64,000 bases of DNA, from contig NC_057762.1 of NCBI RefSeq assembly GCF_010389155.1, forward strand, positions 3,893,513 through 3,957,512. The letters are read 5' to 3'. The notes under the pieces are model-generated. The model was not told the origin of the DNA and did not search any database. It saw only the letters and a program-made list of their open reading frames with translations. Positions within the stretch are counted from its first letter, which is position 1. Each line of letters begins with the position of its first letter. The position numbers and the translations under genes are program-made. Positions 22,852 through 34,355 of this stretch are shown here, in pieces. This stretch comes from Erigeron canadensis (lineage: Eukaryota; Streptophyta; Magnoliopsida; Asterales; Asteraceae).

Positions 22852-24260
22852 TTATCTTTTGTTTTGTGGATTATTTGAAGACACATTTAACCCAACAACA
22901 TTATTCTCCTTATTATCACATTTGGTTTTTGTATATCCTAATTCTTTGCATATGGAACATCTATTATGCGACTGATTTCCCAATTCCTTTCCACCCTTCA
23001 TACGCCTCTTTTTTGGACGACCTTTTGTTGCTGATTTTGGGGGGCACAAAACGTTATATCTTTTTTTTCGATTCAACCTTGAGTTGTGCTTGTTTGAGTC
23101 AATGACACGTTTGGTGATAAACGTTGCATTGCACTGCCACTCTAAAAAGAATCTTGACTCCAACGCAAAGAAAAGTATATCGGCGGTATCTTAAAACAGT
23201 CCTTGTGAAGAAGTGCCAGATATATATGACGACAAAGTATTTCCCAAAACTCATAATGCTTGCAACTACACAAAGCAATGTGTCCATCCCAAAATACCTG
23301 ATGTTTTTTATTATTTCTACTGTCAAAGTATCGTATAATAAAGTCGTTACCTTCAACGCGTACAATCAAATACTGGTTTGCTCTTTCAAATTCAGCTTGA
23401 AACTTGTTGAAAGCAAACGGTATAAAAATCCATAAGCTTGTGCTTCCAACGGAGATTTTGTCTTTAAACGAGTGCAAATGTACTTGACATTTTATCTTTC
23501 ACCTTGTGAATTTCAATTTCTTTAACAGCTAAATCAACCTAAAAAAGAAAAAAGCAAAGTGGCTTAAAAAGAGCATGATTATAAAGTTATACAGAAATAT
23601 AACAATTATGATATAAATTTGTAAGGTAGTACCTGTTTAACAAACTCTCTGAAACTAGTGCGAGAGAAAACAAATCGTTTAATAAAAGCATTAATGCTCT
23701 CTGATCTGCTAGTCGATTTCATTCCACCAAAAAAATAACTTCGAAGATAGGCAGGAGCCCATGACTTCCTAATTTTGTATAAACCTTGCACATGATTGTT
23801 TTTTTGCAAGTTATACTTTGAAACAATCAATGGCCAACTATGCTCGAATTGTTCTATAGACGTCATCTTATAAAGTGTATAGAATTCACCACACCAATTT
23901 TGGTACAAAATGCGGAGAAGAGTTACAAACCAACAACTAAATTTAGAAGTGATATGCCATATACAAAGCTATGTTTTGTACTTGGCATTTCAGTTGCAAT
24001 TGCTTCTGTCATCTATGGATCTTGATCTATAATGATTGTCTTGGATGGTTTTTTCATGATGAACACAAAAGTCTGCATATTAATTCAAAGAAAGAGAATA
24101 TGAATAATATATTACAAATATATAAATAAGTTAGATATTTTGAGAAATATACCTTCATCAACCACTTAAAGGTTTTAACACACTTGCAAACAGAACAGTT
24201 AGCATTACTATTTTGCTTCACGACATCAAATATGAATTGTACACAAAACTCAGTGAGAAC
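22852..24260 (-). pseudogene. FAR1-related sequence (FRS) pseudogene
   Basis: Decayed FHY3/FAR1 family gene, derived from MULE transposases. In order on the minus strand: remnants of the transposase core (FKWLM at about 24150; KKPSKTIIIDQDP followed by an in-frame stop, then MTEAIATEMPSTKHSF at about 23960-24050), the segment FEHSWPLIVSKYNLQ...SWAPAYLRSYFFGGM...RSESINAF (23640-23860), the SWIM zinc finger CSCKHYEFWEILCRHIYLAL (about 23200-23290), and a C-terminal KGRPKKRRMKG plus CSICKELGYTKTKC zinc knuckle (22870-23000). The reading frame shifts at least twice and contains stops. The N-terminal FAR1 DNA-binding domain is absent. FRS proteins are transcription factors; this copy cannot encode one. 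Confidence 0.85.
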
Positions 24261-24539
24261 GAAAGTAAGATGTCCGCAGTATTTGATTATTTAAATACTT
24301 TTAAAGGTTTTTTATTTAATAAAAATGCAAAAAAGAAAAGACTGGTCGAGGAGTTAGAGGCTTGGATACGTTCCCAATAGGCTTGTGATAAACTAAACTT
24401 GTTTGATACAATAATTATTGGTTTAGTTCTTATATGGATATAGATAATATAAAACAAATACTATTATAATTAAACAAATATGACACGATTTTCATCCTTA
24501 TATCATGTTAAATTGATTTACAAAGATTTACAAAACATA

Positions 24540-24564
24540 AATATATATATATATATATATATAT
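24540..24564. repeat. (AT)n microsatellite
   Basis: A run of about twelve AT dinucleotides. Similar AT runs occur near 21906-21934, 40136-40152, 41154-41178, 57504-57520 and 62937-62960. Confidence 0.9.
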
Positions 24565-24789
24565 GTATTTTGACTTACAATGATTATTATGATCACGATT
24601 ATCTATAATACCTTATAAAAGAAATGAACTATTTTTATATTAGGTAATTCTACCTTTGAATTATCAGAGTTACCATTGACTTTTTATGTTTTGCCCTTAG
24701 TGAATTATAATTACACTATAACCCTTTATTTTAATATTAACATTTTAAGCTTTTATTTCTAAAAAAATTTCACTATCACAATTACATCA

Positions 24790-24898
24790 ACCTACACCAC
24801 ACCGCCACCACCACCACCACCACCAACAGTACCATCACCGACACCACTAGACCGTCTTCCCCACCACCGTCGCTGCATTGCGTGGATACCATGCTCGT
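24790..24898 (+). mobile_element. Helitron-like 3' terminal fragment
   Basis: A CACCAC-rich lead-in is followed by GTCGCTGCATTGCGTGGATACCATGCTCG. This resembles the inverted terminus at 19782-19860, including the GC-rich hairpin remnant just before an expected CTAG that has become CTCG. It is a degenerate fragment only. Confidence 0.35.
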
Positions 24899-24959
24899 TT
24901 TCAGTGAAGAGAACCATATTGTTTTATTTATTTTATTTAAATATACTTGTTTTAATTTA

Positions 24960-25228
24960 GGGTTAAATCACTGGATGACTAATGTACTTTTCTTGATTTA
25001 CATAGTTGTCCATTAAACTGAATTATTTACATATATCATCCACATACTTTTCTAATTTTTACATGGTTCACCGATTGTTTACCACCTACAACAATAGGTC
25101 ACTTTAATAATCAATTATGAACCATGTAAAAATTAGATTAGTATGTGGGTGATATATGTGAATAATTCAGTTTAATGGACAACCATGTAAATTAAGAAAA
25201 ATATATTAGTTATCCAGTGACTTAACTC
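24960..25228. mobile_element. Foldback MULE-type MITE, 269 bp
   Basis: Long inverted arms of about 115 bases pair across nearly the whole element (left GGGTTAAATCACTGG, right complement GAGTTAAGTCACTGG). The 9-bp duplication TTTAATTTA flanks it (24951-24959, 25229-25237). The 9-bp duplication and long arms suit Mutator-like foldback elements. It is non-coding. Confidence 0.85.
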
Positions 25229-26265
25229 TTTAATTTAATCAGAATCTATAATAAAACAAATATATATTTATAGATATGGGATTAAAATCTAGTTAAATAT
25301 TACGAGCACGTTTAAAAAAGTATGTTAAGGGGTTAGCAATAGTTTTTGGTTTATTCCATTTTACTCGTACGGTGGCACATCCAAAGAAAACAACTAAAGC
25401 TTGGTTCGGTAAAAAGTTCTGCATTTGAAAAAGGAATAAAGTGGAAAGGTTAGTCAATGAGATTGAGAATGACACCTGTTAATAACACGAGTATATTTGT
25501 TCTCAGTCAAAATTTAACATTATCTATGTTATTTATAACATTTGATGCATGTACAACATTTGATGTATGTAATAACGTATTATACATAGCCCTGGGCTAT
25601 GTTGTCATTTCATATGTTATTATTGCATTTGTTTTGTATTTTAGCAACAGCAACTCTCGGGCTTTTGTTTTTTTCTTTTCCAAATCATACGGTCATATGG
25701 AATTACTTCTGTGAATTTTTATTTTTCACTAGTATAATTTGTATCTAACTATAGAGATGGATTATGTGACTCATGTCATTTATTGATTGATATATATATT
25801 ATAAATTTATGACTTTTATATCAAGTAAAAAAGTATATATCAGTAAACACGTTTTCTTAATTAGGAGTAATATACGTACAATGGGAAATCAGCCACGGAC
25901 CCGGACCGAAGAGCCCAGATAAACCGAATAGGGAAAAACCTACTTCATATATTTATTTTGTGACAATAACTATCATGTTAAAAGTGCTGAGTATAGTGAT
26001 GAAATGGTTGATGGTCATACACTACATACAAATGCTTTTAAGTTCCATATAGTTTTATGACATCTACGATTCAATGGCATTGTATGTAGTAGCTCAATAA
26101 GAGTCACAAGGACCGGGACACTCATCGTCATATATGCACAAGATGGTGGCTTATTTGGAGCCAAGTGAATTAGTACGTTATGCGAGTTTATCTTTAAGGT
26201 AGTAGGATGTTGAAGATCATGTGTTTCGATTCCTCGAACATGTTCCTAAAAAGAGACAACCCACG

Positions 26266-26411
26266 TACCATCTAAAACCGTTTTCTCCACTACTGCAACT
26301 CCACCTCAAGTGTACCAACATTCCTCGAGTTCATTATAGGTTGTAATTCCAACAAATTTTTTTGTTCCTCACTACATCTGCAAGTTGTATGTCTACATAA
26401 CCCAGCGTTTC
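26266..26411 (-). pseudogene. Synaptotagmin last-exon relic (third copy)
   Basis: It aligns with the last exon of the two other copies. The TAG acceptor and GAAACGCTGGGTTATGTAG start are kept, and then small insertions and an in-frame stop break the C2B end. Homology continues into the adjacent intron to about 26560 and into the 3' flank to about 25960. No other exon of this copy is present. Confidence 0.8.
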
Positions 26412-26619
26412 CTATAAAAAGATAATACAACTATACAAGGTTTAAATTTTATTGCAGATATACAAAACCACAACATAGAAATGGATGTAAGTGTTAGCGT
26501 GTTAACCCCAAACAGTCGCAGCCAATACCAAATTTGGACACATATTTGTTACCTTTGACCCATTAATTTAAATCACTTGGTGAAGGGGGTCTAAATGTTT
26601 TGCACCTATCATATGTTCG

Positions 26620-26884
26620 GGTATTGTATTAGGGTCCTCTAATTATAAAAGTGTTACATTTGATCTTAAAAGTGTTGCCTTAGTATGTAAAAAGTGTTGC
26701 ACTTTGAAAACATATGCAACATTTTGAAAAGTATTGCATATTGTGATGAAAGTATTGTTTTAGACCTAAGGCGGCGTTAATTAATTGAGCACTTGTTAAA
26801 GTGTTGCATTAGATAAAATGCAACATTTTTAGGGCTTAATGCAACACTATATGAGTGTTGCCTTAGCCTTATATTGTAGTAGTG
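26620..26884 (-). mobile_element. CACTA (En/Spm)-like terminal fragment
   Basis: Read on the minus strand it starts CACTACTACAATATAAGG. It then carries many subterminal TGTTGCA/TGCAACA motifs in both orientations over about 260 bases, as CACTA element ends do. The other terminus and transposase were not found. Confidence 0.45.
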
Positions 26885-27121
26885 AGATTAAGGTGGTGAA
26901 TGGTGAAATTAATCTTGACTTAGGCTTATTAGATGGGTTTATTTAGTTAATGCATGAAATAAGAAATAGAAGTGACTCATGACAAATTGAAGATGTGCAT
27001 GGACTTGCTTATATGATTTAATTAGTAGTTGGTTTTATCTGCACGTTTGTTTGTTTTTAGCATGAGGCCATGTATTGATCGAATTAAGTGGGAGAGTGGG
27101 TCATGTTGACCGGTTATTTAG

Positions 27122-27274
27122 CACTCCTCATATCCCAACCATACTTTTTGGTATCCCAACCAAAATAGTGTGGGCCCCCATGTCTATAATGATATATATG
27201 GTAGAGTAAAAGCGGGCCCCTGTCATTAATAATCTGGTCGGGTTACCAAAATAATGGTCGGGATACCAGACGCC
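27122..27274. mobile_element. hAT-type MITE, 153 bp (family member 1)
   Basis: The flanking duplication is TTATTTAG (27114-27121, 27275-27282). Inverted arms both contain 'tatccc[a/g]accat' and 'ttttggta'. The element at 46032-46283 has the same arms and its own 8-bp duplication, so this is a family. It is non-coding. Confidence 0.8.
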
Positions 27275-27599
27275 TTATTTAGTATTGAAAATAGACGTTT
27301 GTGAGTGCCTTAAGTTTAGGAGAATGTGGTTGCAATTGGTTATTTCTAGGCTATAAATAGCCTTGCTTTTACAGAATATATGCACTACTTTTTCATATCC
27401 TTACGGTATCTTTGTACGCCTCTATATCCTCTATATATTATTGAGTGAGGTTGAGCGTGTTAAAGAGGCTGAATCCAACATTCATGATATCAAACATTTA
27501 ACCTCGTTGTATTCGAGTTTATCATTAAGATAATTAAGTTATTGAAGATCATGTGTTTAGATTTCTCGACCACGTTCTTAAAAAAAGACAAGCCACAAT

Positions 27600-30500
27600 C
27601 TAAGACGATGTTCTCCACTGCAACTCCACCTGAAGTGTACCATTCCTCGAGTCTGTTAAGTTGTACTTCCCGTTGATTCTCTTGTTGCTCACTACATCCG
27701 CGAGTTGTATGTCCACATAACCCAGTGTTTCCTATCGGAAAAAAAAAATAATGGAAGGTTTAAATTTTATTATTTATGTACAATACCAAATTTGACATGT
27801 TTCTAGCCTATTGACCCATTACCTAACCTGTGCAACTCACCCATTTTGCCACCTCCATTTTTTTTTTTGATATATAATAGATTAACTCGTGGTACCTTGG
27901 GATGTATTAGACCCATCCTTGAAGATGTGCTAACGACTTCAAAGTGTATCCTATCGTTCGTAGGTGGTTCTTCCAAGATAAATGCAAATTCTTCTCCCCA
28001 TATAGGATCACGATTTTTCTTCACAAGCTGCACACAACACAAACCATAAGAGTTAAGACACGCAGTTTGACTGTTCTCTATACGTTTCATTATAAGGACA
28101 AATTGGGCAAAAATTGCTACGACAGGGGAACACTATACGCTTTAACCCCACAAAAGAATTTAACAATCAAAAGCCTTTCATTTACGGGGATTTGCATAAG
28201 TAAAAATGGCATGTGCTTTGCAGTTCCACCAAAAAGAAAGCTAGTTTTCATTTGTTACATTAATTAATGATGGCTGTTACATCATCAATTTGATTGAGCA
28301 TCCAACTCAGATCCCCTTAAAAGGAACTTACGAAATTTTTACTAAAACTTTGATAGTTTTAATTAATAAATGTCAACAACCACGTGTGGCAATTGTTAAA
28401 AGACAGATTACCTACTTGATTTTTTAATTTATATATGGTTTTGTAGTGTTAATAACATCCCTATTACTTTTTCTCTACGCAGTAATGACATTGAAAACGT
28501 CCATCATTAAATGGCTTGGCTTGACACTCCACTGCCTTAATTATCACTTTACCCCGGTTGATTAACTCCAGCTGAATTCATATGTGAAGGATATCATCCA
28601 AACAATTGTTTATGCTGTTTGGTGGGATATACGGGGCAATGTTTTGAAAACCGATATTTTAGTCATACCGGTGTATTACTGGAAATACCGGCCGGTATGA
28701 CTATTTAATTTATTTTATTTTCAACCATAAAAAGTGTACTGTTACAATTTATCAAAAATAGTTAAAATACAATTATAATCCACTCAAAAATAATACCATA
28801 TAGTTTCGTTTCATAACTAAATATAAGTTTTAAAGTTCACAAATAACAAAAAAATAACATTAAAGACTTAATTTGGAGATTCAGAACTGAGATGGTATTC
28901 AAACAGTACTCCACGATAAAAGACGCCTAGTTCTGGTTACATTCGACTATTAACAACTCATTTTAGTGGAACCGGTACAGAAATAAGAAGATTATCTCTT
29001 GGGACAACAAGACATTATTAAGTGGTTAATGCAATTGTTTTGGTTGTTTTTTGGGATCATCATGCCGTTCTATATACACTATTGGAAGCTCTATTAATGT
29101 TGCTGCTACTTATGTTTCTCTAAGTGATTGCTTGATGCCACTCTAACTCTCATGGTTTTTAAGTTTGTATCGTAGTGCCACGGGACTTGTTGGGGATTGC
29201 ATAAAAAATTGTCACGAGGTGAAAACCGGTGGCGGGGTTTTTCTCATGTCCAGCCGGTAATTGACATGAGTTTTTTTCATCCCTTTTATAATCTTAGAAG
29301 TTAAAATTCTGAGATGAATCAAGATTATGTAAATGTTGTGATTCTGGATTTCTTAGTACTTTTGGTCTCTAGTATCTTGCTAGGTGACTTGTTTTATTAT
29401 TATACATATTCTCTGCCATAGTAGTAGTTTAATCATTATTCGAAGTGAGAATACGAAGAGATTACGTACCTTTGTTTTCCTCTCTTCCCCTCTGAAAAGC
29501 ACACAGACATATGGATTCGTATGGTGTTTCCCTTCAAGATCATTGGCGTGAAGGATTTTAACAACTAGCAAACCTCCACCTACAGGGGTTCCGTCAGGTG
29601 CCATTTCGATCGCATTTTCGTCTTCATCATCAGTCGGTACTTCATCAATTGTGAATGGCTTGTACGACAATTCAATTATGATTTGGCCACGAGACTTCTC
29701 GTTTTGGGCGTCATATGGGTCCATGTTTTTTAGGAGCTCAAGAGTCATAACTTTTTCTTCATCTGGTGTAACCTCTTTTAGTGGAACAACATTCATTCCC
29801 ATCTTCTCATGTTTGCCCACCTACACCACATTTGGTGACAACAAAAATCACAATTCATATGTCTCTTACATGTTGTAAACTGGGCACAACGGGTAACGGG
29901 TTAACACTTTTTTTTTTTTTTTTGTAAACTTATTTGAACATCTGGTGTGTTAAATTAAGTATGAGTTGAAATTGACACCTATAAATTTTCTTAAGGAGAC
30001 CAAGCTAAAAACCATAAGCATTTAAATACAACTTCGACAACTTTAGAGCCGTTCAACATATTTGATATTGACCCATCAAAGATAGAATACATCTAAATAG
30101 ATTCGTTTTTTGGAAAATTGGTCGAAATTATAGCCTCTAAGAAATTGTACCTGTTCCCAGTTATAAACAACAATCATAAGAGCTTGCGATCCAGGATCCT
30201 TGACAACAAAATTAAATTCTTCATTCCACTCGGGATTCAAGTTTTTGAATTTGACAGTAGTTTTCTTAGATGGAAGTACATTCTTAGTAAGTTTCAGTTG
30301 TACATATGGATCAGAAGCACCAAAAATATTCTTCTCTTCAAGTTTCATTGCCCTCACAACCTTCACATGTAGAATTCCAACGGGCCTTTTCATGGCGGCT
30401 CTGCCAAATTAAACATTGATAATAACATGTGAATAACTAGAATATGACCAATTACAATTTGCTACTTATATGAGAAATACCAAGAAAAGTTCCAGTGAAA

Positions 30501-31078
30501 CATATTATATTTCAAGAATAAACTTGTTAGAGGTTTTATATAGAGAAGAAAATGATTTTTAGAAAATGGCCTCAAGTAATTTGTGACCTGAATGATAAGC
30601 TAGGAAGTATTTGGATGTGCGTTTTGAAAGTTATATTTGATTTTGAGCAACCAGAATCAGAACGGTTGTATAACATGTGTGAAATCGAGTTTGGACGTGC
30701 TTTTGCATTTTGAAATTGCAATACCTCTTTTCAGTATTGTCGGATCAATTTTGGAAACAAAAATCCAACCAATTCAAATTAGATATCAGAGATCAACTAA
30801 AACTTACTTTGCAGGGTCGAGTACAGGTTCCGCAAGTGTTTTAGGCCACAAATACGTACTTGCAACCTGAGTATTATTAATTCCCTGAGCACAAAAATGT
30901 GGGTGAGAACATACAAGTCCAATCTCCATTCTAAACTTGGAATAACTCTTTTTTTTTTCTTTCTAAATTTGGAATAACTTTAACTCAGCTGTACATACCC
31001 GGTCAGATCTATACAAGCCAGGGACAGACATGAGGTCGGCCCCTAGCAGTTTTAGCCCAAAATCTACATGAAGTATAA
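27600..31078 (-). CDS. 5'-truncated synaptotagmin copy (C2A-C2B half), possible 3' part of a kinase fusion
   Basis: Exons on the complement: 30808..30884, 30151..30400, 29470..29820, 27896..28027, 27600..27731; the frame is open throughout, with GT-AG sites. They match the last five exons of the complete gene at 34356-41570 in phase, and in length except for one extra codon in the 30151..30400 exon. They encode the linker ending LDPAK, C2A (LHVKVVRAMKL...FGASDPYV...) and C2B (GLLVVKILHANDLEGKHHTNPYV...). One more exon (30999..about 31078, FGLKLLGADLMSVPGLYR) remains, but its CAG acceptor is gone, so it should be skipped. The transmembrane anchor and SMP lipid-transfer domain are absent. C2A has VYNWEQ where the complete copy has VYDWEQ, losing one likely calcium ligand. 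The 1.4 kb intron 28028-29469 carries about 1 kb not in the sister copy. It is either a pseudogene or the C-terminal half of a chimera with the kinase exon upstream. Confidence 0.75.
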
Positions 31079-31773
31079 TACGGATGGTTCCATAGAAAGA
31101 TTCAAGCTCAGATTATTGGTTAGAGGTTCTAGTCAAAAGGATCGGTAGAACTTCAAACATACATTTTCTCGTGTTACTAAGTTAACTATATTTAGAGTTT
31201 TAGCTGACATTGCCACTGCAAAGAGTTTTAATCTCCATAAGGATATACCAAGGCTAAACGTCGCCAGTTTTAAAAGCTAAGCAAGTCTCTTTATGGTCTA
31301 AACAAGATTCCAGGTAGTGGAATCGTAGCATGAGTATTCCCTGTTTGTTTAAGCCAATGATGCTAAATTTACAGCTGCTTTAGTTGATCACAGGAGATTG
31401 TGAACCTGATATTATTGAGCTTAAGTAGGCTTTAGATATATGCTAAGTTTACTAAGTTTTCAAAATTGGGGTTAGCTATATACTTAATGAAAATTGAGAC
31501 TTGCATAACTAAAATTGTACTTACCTTAAGTAAATGAAGTACATTATTCACTTGTTAAAAGATTGATGGTCTCATGGTAGCTAAAACTGTTTCTTCCACT
31601 TTGCGTCAATATTTAAAGTTGTCACTTCACAAAGGACCTTTTCTTTCTAATCCAAATCATATAGAAGGTTGGTTAAGAGATTGTTTTTACTTACTATGAC
31701 TGAAACGGATATTACTTACAGTCTTCAACATCTTAGTTTGTTTCTAGTCCATTACACCATCATATGCAAGCTG

Positions 31774-32805
31774 CTATTGAAAGGGTTTGTATGTAAATGT
31801 TTTATAAGTATAAACTTGTTCCATACAGGCTGATGTATAATACATATAGATACAAGTATTTGAACTTACAATCATTTCTTCAAGTTTCTGTAACACCAAA
31901 CCCATGGAGGGTCGTTGTTCCCGATTATTGTGCAAGCACTCAATTGCAATCGTTGAAAATGTATTCAAGGAATCTGGATCCACTTCAATCTTCAGACATG
32001 GATCAATAATCTCGTGCAGCCTTCCTTCTTTGTAATAGCGTTTGGCTAGGTGGGCTAGAAATCCTTGTTCGCTATTCACATTTACGAAGCTCAACGTCCC
32101 ACATAAGACTTCAAACATTACGACTCCAAATGAATAAACATCTGACTCTTTAGTTAGTATCCCAGTATGCAGATATTCCGGATCACAATAACCATGCGTG
32201 CCAGAAACATTAGTAATAATAAAACTGACATTTTCATGTGCGCGACTTATCAAGGAAAGACCAAAATCCGCAATCATAGCTTTCCAATCATGACTTAAAA
32301 GAATATTTGCACTCTTTATGTCCCTGTGGATGACTCTACGGTCTTGCGCAACATGGTTATGCAAATAGTCCAAACCGCGGGCTGCATCAATGCATATATT
32401 GATCCTTTGCAACCAAGTTAGTTGAACGGTTGATTCACCCTTGGTTAGGTATTTATCGAGGCTTCCGCGCTCTGCATATTCATAAACTAGCATCTTTTCA
32501 CCGTTTTCTTCGCAGAAACCAAGCAGGGAGACTAAGTTTGGATGTTTAAAACGAGATAGCAACTCAATCTCCCTTAAAAACTCCTTCAACCCTTGACCGG
32601 AAATGTTACTATCTAGTCGCTTTATCGCAACTGAGGTAAGTTTATTAGAAAGTAAGAGTTCCCCTTTGTAAACCAAGCCATAACCGCCCTTCCCAATGAC
32701 TGTTGTGAAACTTTTGGTGGCATCTTGTATATCTTGAAAAGGTATACAAAGGTGCTCTGACTCTTTAATAAAATGGGTTATCTTGGAATTGGAAGAGGAA
32801 GACAT
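31774..32805 (-). CDS. Receptor-like cytoplasmic Ser/Thr kinase
   Basis: The start is the ATG at 32805. The kinase domain (about residues 30-312) has every key element: GKGGYG loop (38-43), VAIKRL lysine (62), HRDIKSANILL with HRD at 160-162, DFG at 180-182, GTHGYCDPEY activation segment, SDVYSFGVVMFEVL and RPSMGLVLQKLEEM. There is no signal peptide or membrane segment. The arginine-aspartate pair predicts an active kinase. It resembles the CrRLK1L-like cytoplasmic kinases expanded in Asteraceae, which often carry C-terminal partner domains. A strong donor ATT|GTAAGT at 31870/31869 lies in phase 0 right after the domain; reading through it gives an unstructured 31-residue tail and a stop at 31774. 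I favour splicing, with exon 31870..32805, into the synaptotagmin exons downstream. Confidence 0.85.
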   Translation of the reverse strand: MSSSSNSKITHFIKESEHLCIPFQDIQDATKSFTTVIGKGGYGLVYKGELLLSNKLTSVAIKRLDSNISGQGLKEFLREIELLSRFKHPNLVSLLGFCEENGEKMLVYEYAERGSLDKYLTKGESTVQLTWLQRINICIDAARGLDYLHNHVAQDRRVIHRDIKSANILLSHDWKAMIADFGLSLISRAHENVSFIITNVSGTHGYCDPEYLHTGILTKESDVYSFGVVMFEVLCGTLSFVNVNSEQGFLAHLAKRYYKEGRLHEIIDPCLKIEVDPDSLNTFSTIAIECLHNNREQRPSMGLVLQKLEEMIVSSNTCIYMYYTSACMEQVYTYKTFTYKPFQ

Positions 32806-34355
32806 GAAGAGAAACAGAAGGGGGAAAGGTTTTTTTTTTTTTTTCTGTCGAGCTAGAGATCAATATGTACAGACTGATTTCAACGTCACGTAGATCCAAG
32901 AAAATGTATTGTTAGTTTATTACTAAAAAAGTCAACTCCATCACAAATTCCAGTGCGGAGCCACTTTGGACTGAGAGTGAGCCAAGGCCCATCCTAAGTA
33001 TACTAGTGACATTCATATTTTATACATAGTCTGTATTTTGATCTATCTTATCATCTTGGCCCATCCCATATAAGAAGTTTCAATTTTCAAAAACCAAGTC
33101 AGTCAAACGTTTGGTCGCCTTATATCTATAAATGTTTTTTTTTTTAAAGGAAATGTTACAAGTCACGAAAACTAAAAGGTAAAAACAACCTATGTAATGT
33201 ACCTATATACTTTCAAATATAAAGTAGATCGTCTTCCATGAAACAAAAGTTAAAAACAATTGTGTTTTACAATAATGATTGGTTTATACTCATTATATAA
33301 GACTAAAAGCATCAAAATAAGCTATAATATGTATATTTCTTAGACCGCTTTTACTTGTTTTCTGTAGATAATAACATCATGTTTTTCTTCAAAAATAAAT
33401 TGTTGACTTGTTAACTGTTTTCATTCTTTGTAGAGGTTGTTATAATGATTTTGTTCAACTACAATCATGTTATTGGCTTGGTATTGTTTGGAGTTCTATT
33501 ACTCGATATATATTCTATTGTCGTTATTTGTTAGCGATATGTCTGATATTTATTAACTAAATGATGTTGCGGTATCACCATTGTTCGGCTAGTGTTCACT
33601 AAAAAACGAGAATTTGGCCCTTCCTAAGTCAAATTTCTGCCTTCGTCACCGACAAATTCTACACATTTTCCGCGTTAAAAATATAAAGATACTGACTAAA
33701 CAGCCTAGACTGGCTTTGCAATATTTATTTATTATTTATTTTCTCTAACCACCAAAACATACACATGTACATGTTACTTCAATAATGAAACCCTACTTCA
33801 TTTATCCATTTTGTTATACTTATGTATCATTTAAAAAGTGTGTATTATAAGGATGAAATGGTTGATATTCATACACTACAATAACTACATACAAATGCTC
33901 TAAGTTCCATACAGTTTTATGACATCTATAGCATTGTATGATGGTAGTATGATAAGAGCCACTAGGATCCGGGAACCGTCTAACACTCAGTCGTCATGCA
34001 CAAGATGGTGGTTTATATGGAGCCAGTGACTTGGCACATTATGTACAGTGTTGAATCTTTCAAAACAAGATTTCACATGAACACATTAGTTGCGGCGTCT
34101 AATAATAATGAGAGTCAAAGCTCTAATGAATCTATAAACTTTTTTTTTTGTCTTCCTAATAGTGTAACAGGAAAAAAAACGGCCCATTTATTTGCACAAC
34201 TTACACACCAGTAGAACTTGTATTCAAAAGGCAACCTGTTTAGTGACATCAAACATTTCACTTAGTTGTATTCGAGTTTATCAGTAAGATAGTAGGATGT
34301 TGAAGATCATGTGATTAGATTCTTCTGACGTTCTTCAAAATAGAATACCCACAAT
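32806..34355. other. Region between complete synaptotagmin gene and kinase
   Basis: It contains the presumed kinase promoter and leader next to 32806 and the 3' flank of the complete synaptotagmin gene. From about 33840 to 34020 it is similar to 25960-26160, showing that the 3' flank was co-duplicated. No other gene is visible. Confidence 0.6.

Larger units (their letters stand above)
25238..27599. other. Stretch downstream of the truncated synaptotagmin copy
   Basis: No intact gene. From about 25960 the DNA is homologous to the region 33840-34360 that follows the complete synaptotagmin gene. It then holds a synaptotagmin last-exon relic (26266-26411), a CACTA-like end (26620-26884) and a hAT-type MITE (27122-27274). 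Confidence 0.6.

Noticed and set aside
30999..31078. Synaptotagmin exon FGLKLLGADLMSVPGLYR in the truncated copy as part of the fusion
   Set aside because: Its CAG acceptor is missing; using nearby AG sites gives an immediate stop or a shifted frame. I treat it as a skipped relic.
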